33,441 nt of DNA from contig JADGKB010000132.1 of the NCBI GenBank assembly GCA_027604185.1, positions 1 to 33,441 on the forward strand, in the 5' to 3' direction. The translations under genes and the position numbers were made by a program. This document shows positions 28,282 to 33,441 of the stretch, in pieces. The notes beneath the pieces were generated by a model. That model searched no databases. It was not told the origin of the DNA and saw only the letters and a list, made by a program, of their open reading frames with translations. Each line of letters starts with the position of its first letter. The first letter of the stretch is position 1. Source of the DNA: Boothiomyces macroporosus (lineage: Eukaryota; Chytridiomycota; Chytridiomycetes; Rhizophydiales; Terramycetaceae).

Positions 28282-29653
28282 TAGATTTTTCTAATCTACC
28301 TAGTATTTGGCGGTATAGTAACATATTGATAATCAACCATAGTCCAATTGCCCATGCAAACAATACACCAACGTCCCGTCCCATATAATTGCATTGAGAC
28401 CCCATCATAAGACATCGCAATCCTTTAACAGAGTGGTGCATAGGCAAGGCAAACGTGATGTCTGTAATACTATTCATTACAATCGGATCTAAAATTGCTG
28501 CTGAAGTAGCCAACTGCAAAATCAAGAATAGAGACATGATCATTCCAAAGTTATTGTACCCAACTAGCGTAGCAGTAAAACAATTAATTTGCAAGTATGC
28601 TATCGTACTAAGCCATATAAATAAAAAGATGTAGATTGGTTCGTGATTACCCGGAAAGTCTGTTCCACGATTCAAGATTGTAATTATGAGGAAAACGCTT
28701 CCAGATGCTACAAAAGTAAGAAAGAATGGGAATATGTTGCAGTAGAATTGGTATCGGAGGATAAAGCCTGCATCATTGTAAGATTTCTTGATATTGTTGA
28801 ATCCCATTTCAAAGTACTTGAAAGTGACAGAGGTGATAATCAAACAGCCAATCCACAGCACTACACCGGTGATGTATGTGCTAAAGTTTTGCCCATACAC
28901 GTTGATTGGATGGATATTGTTAATATATACTGTAACAAATGAATCCAAGATTTTTGGTGATACTAGCAGGTCATTGTATCCATTAGGAGACTTTTCAGCA
29001 AAAGCAATGAATTCATTTGCAAGGCCTTGCGAAATTGCTGTAAATGTTCCTACAACCAACTTTGCTAAAAGAGCAGTTACAGTCTGCTGTCTTGCTTGAT
29101 CGTATCCAAACATAACAGACATTGATCCATTGGAATTTGGGGATAAATGTGAAGTGCTATTAACAGTGTTCAACAAAAGCGTTTGACTAAAGTTTTGTGG
29201 AATGTAAACGTAGCCCCAATAGTCGCCATGATCCAACCGAGTGTTTAAATCATCCAACGTAATGAATGGGCTAATTGGCTGCCAATCCAGTAAACTGGAA
29301 GCTGGTGAATCTGGTGAAAAGAGGAAATATGACACTGTTTCGCCAAGAGTGTGGTTCTTTGTGAGTGCCAATATTTTATCCTTCTTGTCCATGTAGTTTG
29401 TAAAATCGAACCCTGTGTCTGCATTCAAGACAGCGACAGGAACTTTGGACATGTGTGATACTGGATCCCATAGACAGCCCAAATATAGAAAAGCGTATAG
29501 AAAGCATACTGCAGATACAAGAACTGCTACTGCGATTGTAATACTTAGTCTGAATATATTGGGTGTCACATATTTGATTGAGATTGGTGTTTCTGTAGCT
29601 ACACTAGTTTTCTCTGTTACTTGTGTATCATCTGATAGTACTGTTTCAGCCAT
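28277..29653 (-). CDS. SNG1/DUF3533 family multispanning membrane protein
   Basis: A 458-residue membrane protein of the SNG1 (nitrosoguanidine-resistance, DUF3533) family, related to ABC2-type permease/YhgE-Pip topologies. One N-terminal transmembrane helix (about 33-57) is followed by a large extracytosolic loop (about 60-260) with VPVAVLNADTGFDFT, the conserved block after TM1, and several N-glycosylation sequons. About five more helices follow (about 265-455). Yeast Sng1 affects drug resistance and phospholipid asymmetry; the function here is inferred only at family level. No introns. The stop is embedded in AATAAA. The promoter contains TATA-bearing repeats at 29659-29724. Confidence 0.82.
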   Translation of the reverse strand: MAETVLSDDTQVTEKTSVATETPISIKYVTPNIFRLSITIAVAVLVSAVCFLYAFLYLGCLWDPVSHMSKVPVAVLNADTGFDFTNYMDKKDKILALTKNHTLGETVSYFLFSPDSPASSLLDWQPISPFITLDDLNTRLDHGDYWGYVYIPQNFSQTLLLNTVNSTSHLSPNSNGSMSVMFGYDQARQQTVTALLAKLVVGTFTAISQGLANEFIAFAEKSPNGYNDLLVSPKILDSFVTVYINNIHPINVYGQNFSTYITGVVLWIGCLIITSVTFKYFEMGFNNIKKSYNDAGFILRYQFYCNIFPFFLTFVASGSVFLIITILNRGTDFPGNHEPIYIFLFIWLSTIAYLQINCFTATLVGYNNFGMIMSLFLILQLATSAAILDPIVMNSITDITFALPMHHSVKGLRCLMMGSQCNYMGRDVGVLFAWAIGLWLIINMLLYRQILGRLEKSK

Positions 29654-29658
29654 TAATC

Positions 29659-29724
29659 GTATTTATGAGTCCAATTTGTATTTATGAGTCCAATTTGTAT
29701 TTAGGATTCCGATTTGTATTTATA
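29659..29724 (-). repeat. 19-bp tandem repeats carrying TATA-like elements upstream of SNG1
   Basis: Two exact copies (29659-29677 and 29678-29696, unit GTATTTATGAGTCCAATTT), a diverged third (29697-29715), and a partial fourth whose GTATTTATA gives a perfect TATAAATA on the minus strand (29717-29724). The array begins 6 bp from the SNG1 ATG, so changes in copy number would change the spacing between TATA and start. Confidence 0.8.
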
Positions 29725-29747
29725 GTACCTTGGCCGAAGAGGTTTCA

Positions 29748-29933
29748 TCACTTCGGTCGAAAAAAGCCGATGAATTGATTAAGTTGAAAATCCGCACAAT
29801 TAAACCGTTGCGTCTTGCGGTCAATAATTAGAATCAGATTTAATACATATACCATAGCTCTGTTAATGATAATTTTTGTCCACTGGTCCTGGTCTTCAAA
29901 GTTCAAATAATTGTTCAAGAAAACCATCACCAA
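29748..29933 (-). other. Unassigned ORF in SNG1-Gemin7 spacer
   Basis: A 61-codon ORF (MVMVFLNNYLNFEDQDQWTK onward) that is open for a further 14 codons upstream of the Met. Composition is protein-like, but no family, intron, TATA or matching polyadenylation context supports it. It may be a remnant or chance. Confidence 0.2.
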
Positions 29934-30015
29934 TTCTGGGGTAATAGAGCCATAGAATTAATCCAGCGAGCATAATTCTTTTTAAAAAATCTTTTTTCCT
30001 CAGCATAGACTTTTA

Positions 30016-30249
30016 ATGGATTTGCAGAGTCTGCATCACACTACCTTGGAATTCTGGTTGACTAGGACGAAATCGGGCCAAAAGGTGGAATTCTGCATGC
30101 TTGATGGGAACAAAATAGAAGGTATTTTGAGGGAAATCAACCCTGATCAGTCCCTTATAAACGTATCTGAATTAAATACTCCAATGGGGCAATACCCAGA
30201 AGCTCAGCTGCGGATGTCGGATATAAAATACATTAAATTTATCGAATAA
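30016..30249 (+). CDS. Gemin7-like Sm-fold subunit of the SMN complex
   Basis: A 77-residue Sm-like protein. The block QKVEFCMLDGNKIEGILREI followed by LNTPMGQYPEAQLRMSDI aligns with human Gemin7 (HQVSFTLHEGV...; QTPIGVQAEALLRCSDI). Gemin7 pairs with Gemin6 within the SMN complex that loads Sm rings on spliceosomal snRNAs. Here it comprises essentially only the Sm fold and lacks the N-terminal extension of the animal protein. No intron. The stop is embedded in AATAAA (30245-30250). Budding yeasts have largely lost this complex, while fission yeast and early fungi retain parts of it. Confidence 0.78.
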   Translation: MDLQSLHHTTLEFWLTRTKSGQKVEFCMLDGNKIEGILREINPDQSLINVSELNTPMGQYPEAQLRMSDIKYIKFIE

Positions 30250-30474
30250 ACTTGTAAATTGTCTGATTTTGTTTCTTGCATGTTATCATACTTCAAGGCG
30301 GAGGCAAATATCCCATTACTGTTTTTCAAATCAGACGAACCCATTCATTGGGACAGACGGACTTTTCAAAATGGCCATTCCGAACCACCAAGAGTAATTG
30401 GTTATTAGGATAATAGCTGTCGCATATATGGCAAGTTGATCCAAGCGTATTGAAAAAGTTGTTGACGCGTAACA

Positions 30475-31450
30475 ATGATTAGAGACGAGGATGAACTGGA
30501 TGATTTCAGCAAGGATTTACTAGAACGTGAAAAGAGTTTTAGACTGAAAAATAAACAAATTACCAGCCAAGTAACTCAAGCATTACAGAATGTTGAAACA
30601 GTTGTGGTAAGAGCATCCTAACACCAGCAAGAAGGAAAACAAAACTTGGAACGACCGAAACCACCTCCAAAACTAGAAATAGAGTAATCGATACTAACGT
30701 AGCTATGAGCTAAAAAAAAGACCCAGTTCAACATCAGTAATGAGTAAACAACGGACACTTGTAGATTTGGGCTCAGAAATCCCAAACGCTTCTGAAGAAA
30801 CACTGGGAACAGAGGCAACTACAAGATTCCTAAAAGCAAAACTAATCGTACTCCAGCAAGAACTAGACCGTCTAACAACCGAAAAGCAAACAAGAGTAAT
30901 TTCAGCTTATATAGACTACTACAATCACCAATCTACAAGAAAAACTAAAATTCATTGAACTAGAAAGACAGAAAGATTTGAAAAAGATCACCAGCCTAGA
31001 AACTGCAAATGAGAAATTAGTTAAGCTGAATACAAGTTTGCAAGAAGAGTTGAACAGTTGTAAAGCAGAGATTGGCAGTTTGAACAAGACTGTGACACAG
31101 ACTAGTAGGCAAACAAAGAGCACTGAGCAGGATGTGCATGCAAAGGATATAAAGCTGAACAGGTTGATGGATGAGATTGAGAGGTTAAAGAATGGTATGA
31201 GCATGATGGAAGCAGATTTTAAAGAAAAGATTCAAGTAGGGAAGCAGACTGCTGAAGACTTGTTTTGCGATAATAAGCGGTTGCAAAAACAAAAGGCTGA
31301 TTTGATTCTTGGGCTAAAGAAACAGAACCAGCTGATTGAAGTCCTGAAAAGACAAAAGGTACTGGTTGCCTAACTTAGATGCACATTGAAGCAGCAAAGA
31401 TCTTGCAGTTTACTGAAGAAGAGTTTTTGAAATCCTTAAACACAGAATAA
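30475..31450 (+). CDS. TEX9-like coiled-coil protein (ciliary/centriolar family)
   Basis: A 298-residue coiled-coil protein. Exons: 30475-30606, 30628-30683, 30703-30895, 30915-31358, 31379-31450; introns of 21, 19, 19 and 20 nt. The start DLLEREKSFRLKNKQI matches the TEX9 N-terminal motif. TEATTRFLKAKLIVLQQELD matches its central signature. The last splice joins KRQK to MHIEAAKILQFTEEEFLKSL, nearly identical to human TEX9. In animals TEX9 is a basal-body/centriolar-satellite-associated protein whose distribution follows cilia, so its presence suggests an organism with motile flagellated cells (inference). The stop is embedded in AATAAA (31446-31451). Confidence 0.88.
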
Positions 31451-31502
31451 AAAGATACCAGTCTTTATTAAAACTACTTTTTTTATTCTAGTTTACATAT
31501 GC

Positions 31503-32531
31503 TTAAAGAGCAAGGACAACAGCAGCCATGACAGCAGCTACGGAGAATCCAGAGGCTAATCCGGAAGCAACCAATGGACCTTGGCCACCATAAGCAGCAC
31601 CACCTTGAGTTGCGGTAACTGGAATGTCACCAGCAGCAGCGGTGGTAGCAACTGGAATGTCTTGTTCACATGGAGTAGTAGTGACTTCAGGAGTGTCTTC
31701 TTCACAGTCTTCTTCGTCAGTTGGGGTTGGGACTGGAACCTTTGGAATGTCACCTCCACTTCCATATCCAGCTGGAGTAGTTGGGACAGGTGGGACAACT
31801 GGGAGGTTTCCTCCATAAGTTGGCTTTGGAGCTGGGACCTTTGGAATGTCTTGTGGTGGGTAGGATGGAGTCTTTGGAATGTTTTGTGATGGGTAGGATG
31901 GAGTTTCTGGAACTTCTTGGCAGTTAGCATCGTAAACCCAGTTGTGGTAGTTGTCTGGTGGGGATGGAATCTTTGGAATATCACCGCCAGATGGTTGAGT
32001 AGGATAGCCAGGGGTAGCTGGAGCAGATGGAGCAACAACTGGGTAGCCTGGGACGGTGGTGGTAGTGGTGTCCTTTGGAGAGTCAGTGGTAGTTACAGCA
32101 GCAGTGGTTTCACATGGAGTAGTGGTAGTTTGAGCTTTTGGTGAATCAGTGGTGGTTTCACAAGGAGTGGTAGTTGCCTTTGGTGAATCAGTGGTGGTTT
32201 CACAAGGAGTAGTGGTAGTTTGAGCTTTTGGTGAATCAGTGGTGGTTTCACATGGAGTAGTGGTTGGCTTTGGTTTTGGAGCATCAGTAGTGGTTTCACA
32301 TGGAGTAGTGGTTGGCTTTGGTTTTGGAGCATCGGTAGTGGTTTCTGGGCATGGAGTAGTAGTTGGTTGTACTTTTGGAGCATCAGTAGTGGTTTCTGGG
32401 CATGGAGTAGTAGTTGGTTGTGCTTCGTCTGGGCATGGAGTAGTAGTTTGAGAAGCACCAACATCACGGACGTTAATTCTCTTTGCTGCAAGAGCAAGTG
32501 AAGCAAGGAAAGCCAATTGAGTGAATTTCAT
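31503..32531 (-). CDS. GPI-anchored Thr/Pro-rich mucin-like cell-wall protein
   Basis: A 342-residue surface protein. The signal peptide is 1-16 (MKFTQLAFLASLALAA), immediately followed by a dibasic Lys-Arg. Residues about 28-160 hold eight imperfect repeats around TTTPCETTTDSPKAQ, each with one Cys and many O-glycosylation sites. Residues about 160-270 are Pro-rich with a second repeat family (DIPKxP, and PSYPxQ). Another TTTPCEQ lies near 285. The C-terminus ASGLASGFSVAAVMAAVVLAL is a GPI-attachment signal. It is probably a wall or adhesive coat protein. No introns. AATAAA follows about 20 nt after the stop. Long ORFs on the opposite strand here are shadows of the repeats. Confidence 0.82.
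   Translation of the reverse strand: MKFTQLAFLASLALAAKRINVRDVGASQTTTPCPDEAQPTTTPCPETTTDAPKVQPTTTPCPETTTDAPKPKPTTTPCETTTDAPKPKPTTTPCETTTDSPKAQTTTTPCETTTDSPKATTTPCETTTDSPKAQTTTTPCETTAAVTTTDSPKDTTTTTVPGYPVVAPSAPATPGYPTQPSGGDIPKIPSPPDNYHNWVYDANCQEVPETPSYPSQNIPKTPSYPPQDIPKVPAPKPTYGGNLPVVPPVPTTPAGYGSGGDIPKVPVPTPTDEEDCEEDTPEVTTTPCEQDIPVATTAAAGDIPVTATQGGAAYGGQGPLVASGLASGFSVAAVMAAVVLAL
32052..32450. repeat. Degenerate coding tandem repeat (about 42-48 bp units)
   Basis: The DNA underlying the TTTPCETTTDSPK repeats. Units differ by insertion or loss of AQ, KP, VQP and CP codons, consistent with copy-number change by slippage or unequal exchange in frame. Confidence 0.85.
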
Positions 32532-33441
32532 TTCTGTCTATTATGGATGAAGGTGAAAAGCGCTTTTCGTCTTTAAATATGAACGAGGCCTCGAATGTGG
32601 TGTCGATTTCTATTTTAGGCGCCATGCGGGTTCTGATGAAACACTGAAATTAAATTAAAACAGGCCAGTTGAATACAAGGCGAGCTTGATTTAAAATGAA
32701 AAGCAAAGTATTATCATTCAATTCATCTGCTTGCTTCTCTATATGAATATTCATCGTATTCCCTTCCTTTGGTTGCGACAAAGTGGTACGAGGACACAAA
32801 AGGCCGGGTCCCAGCCTGTGAGCCCAACCTAAAACGGCATCAATTAAAGTGGATAGATGGCTAAATCGAAATGTATTTCAATGCCTTTCAAGAACTAGAA
32901 TGGAAACACCTGTTTGAATGCAAATGAAAAGGAATCTTTTCCCTTCATGGGCGCCGTTTTTGGCTTGGGGTTACCACGGTCAAGACTCCCTGCTTTGTGC
33001 TACTTTGGCCTCATTGCAACTCTCGGCGCAGAGTAAATGAAGGTTTACAAGAGCAAATACATCTTTACCACATTGTGGGAATTGAATAATATAATGGACA
33101 ATTTGGACAGTATCGGCAGCCATAGGGATTAATTCGGATACCGTTATTTTAGTACAGCAAAGCATTCTAAATGGATATATAATTGCTTCCAATCTCTAAA
33201 TTGTTCTATCGCAAGACATATAATCTCAATTCTCCATAAGCATTCTCACATCTGATCATTGCTGACTAAAATGAATGGACTATTACATCAGTAATTAGAA
33301 TTACTATCTGGTTTTAATTAAACCCATAAAAAGTGTAATGAACCTATCGTATTGCTTACCGCAATTAATGCAATATGTTTTAAATTCAATATGTCGTAAA
33401 TTCAATTGTATCGTTTAATGCAATATGTCGTAAATTCAATT
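32532..33441. other. Gene-poor right end with weak minus-strand ORF
   Basis: Promoter of the mucin-like gene, then no confident gene. A 70-codon minus-strand ORF at 32980-33192 (with KITVSELIPMAADTVQIVHY and a Cys/Leu-rich end) vaguely recalls an F-box-like helix bundle but cannot be assigned. The last 75 bases are an AT-rich direct repeat. Confidence 0.35.
33371..33441. repeat. AT-rich direct repeats at window end
   Basis: CAATATGTCGTAAATTCAAT occurs at 33387-33406 and 33421-33440, with a variant (CAATATGTTTTAAATTCAA) at 33371-33389. The array probably continues past the window edge. Confidence 0.75.

Noticed and set aside
31556..32506. Several ORFs on both strands overlapping the mucin-like gene
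   Set aside because: They are other-frame readings of the Thr/Pro/Cys repeat DNA; only the frame with signal peptide and GPI tail is coherent.
1..33441. tRNA, rRNA or CRISPR features
   Set aside because: I looked for T-loop-like boxes, long structured RNA genes and spaced direct repeats and found none that I could support by eye.

Overview
The window looks like nuclear DNA of an early-diverging, zoosporic (flagellated) fungus or a close relative. Supporting signs are a Bta1-type betaine-lipid synthase in the fungal domain order, secreted chitin-related and mucin-like cell-surface proteins, an SNG1/DUF3533 membrane protein, a GH19 chitinase, a Crinkler-like NTPase-nuclease, and a TEX9 homologue (a cilium/centriole-associated family). 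The combination would fit a chytrid, blastocladian or Rozellomycota-grade organism, but the sequence alone does not settle the lineage.

Layout. 1-2.2 kb: a divergent pair, GH19 chitinase (-) and CAP protein (+), sharing a near-identical N-terminal cysteine module. 2.2-6.0 kb: GRAB-domain golgin (Rud3/GMAP-210 type). 6.2-8.6 kb: mitochondrial FAD glycerol-3-phosphate dehydrogenase with EF-hands. 8.7-9.4 kb: two tail-to-tail TMEM14 genes, the second visible only after removing two 20-nt introns. 9.5-10.3 kb: aquaporin. 11.4-13.5 kb: tandem secreted Kre9/Knh1-like paralogues. 13.75-15.5 kb: Yop1/REEP and EMC3, both ER membrane proteins. 16.3-19.0 kb: betaine-lipid synthase. 19.2-20.7 kb: GBP/atlastin-like GTPase. 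20.7-21.7 kb: atypical SDR. 21.7-24 kb: gene-poor, with a 34-codon TATA-driven ORF, a small secreted gene broken by TGA and a Cys-rich remnant. 24.0-26.3 kb: Crinkler-like protein. 26.3-29.7 kb: UBLCP1, ataxin-3 and SNG1. 30.0-31.5 kb: Gemin7 and TEX9. 31.5-32.5 kb: GPI-anchored mucin-like protein. The remainder is gene-poor and ends in an AT-rich repeat.

Two genome-wide architectural features stand out. All 29 introns that I could place by protein continuity are only 19-23 nt long. In 12 of 21 confident genes the stop codon lies inside, or overlaps, a canonical AATAAA polyadenylation signal. With TATA boxes about 30-60 nt from start codons and convergent genes as little as 5 bp apart, this is a strongly compressed transcript architecture at otherwise moderate gene density. 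All assignments are by eye from motifs and remembered family sequences; no searches were run.
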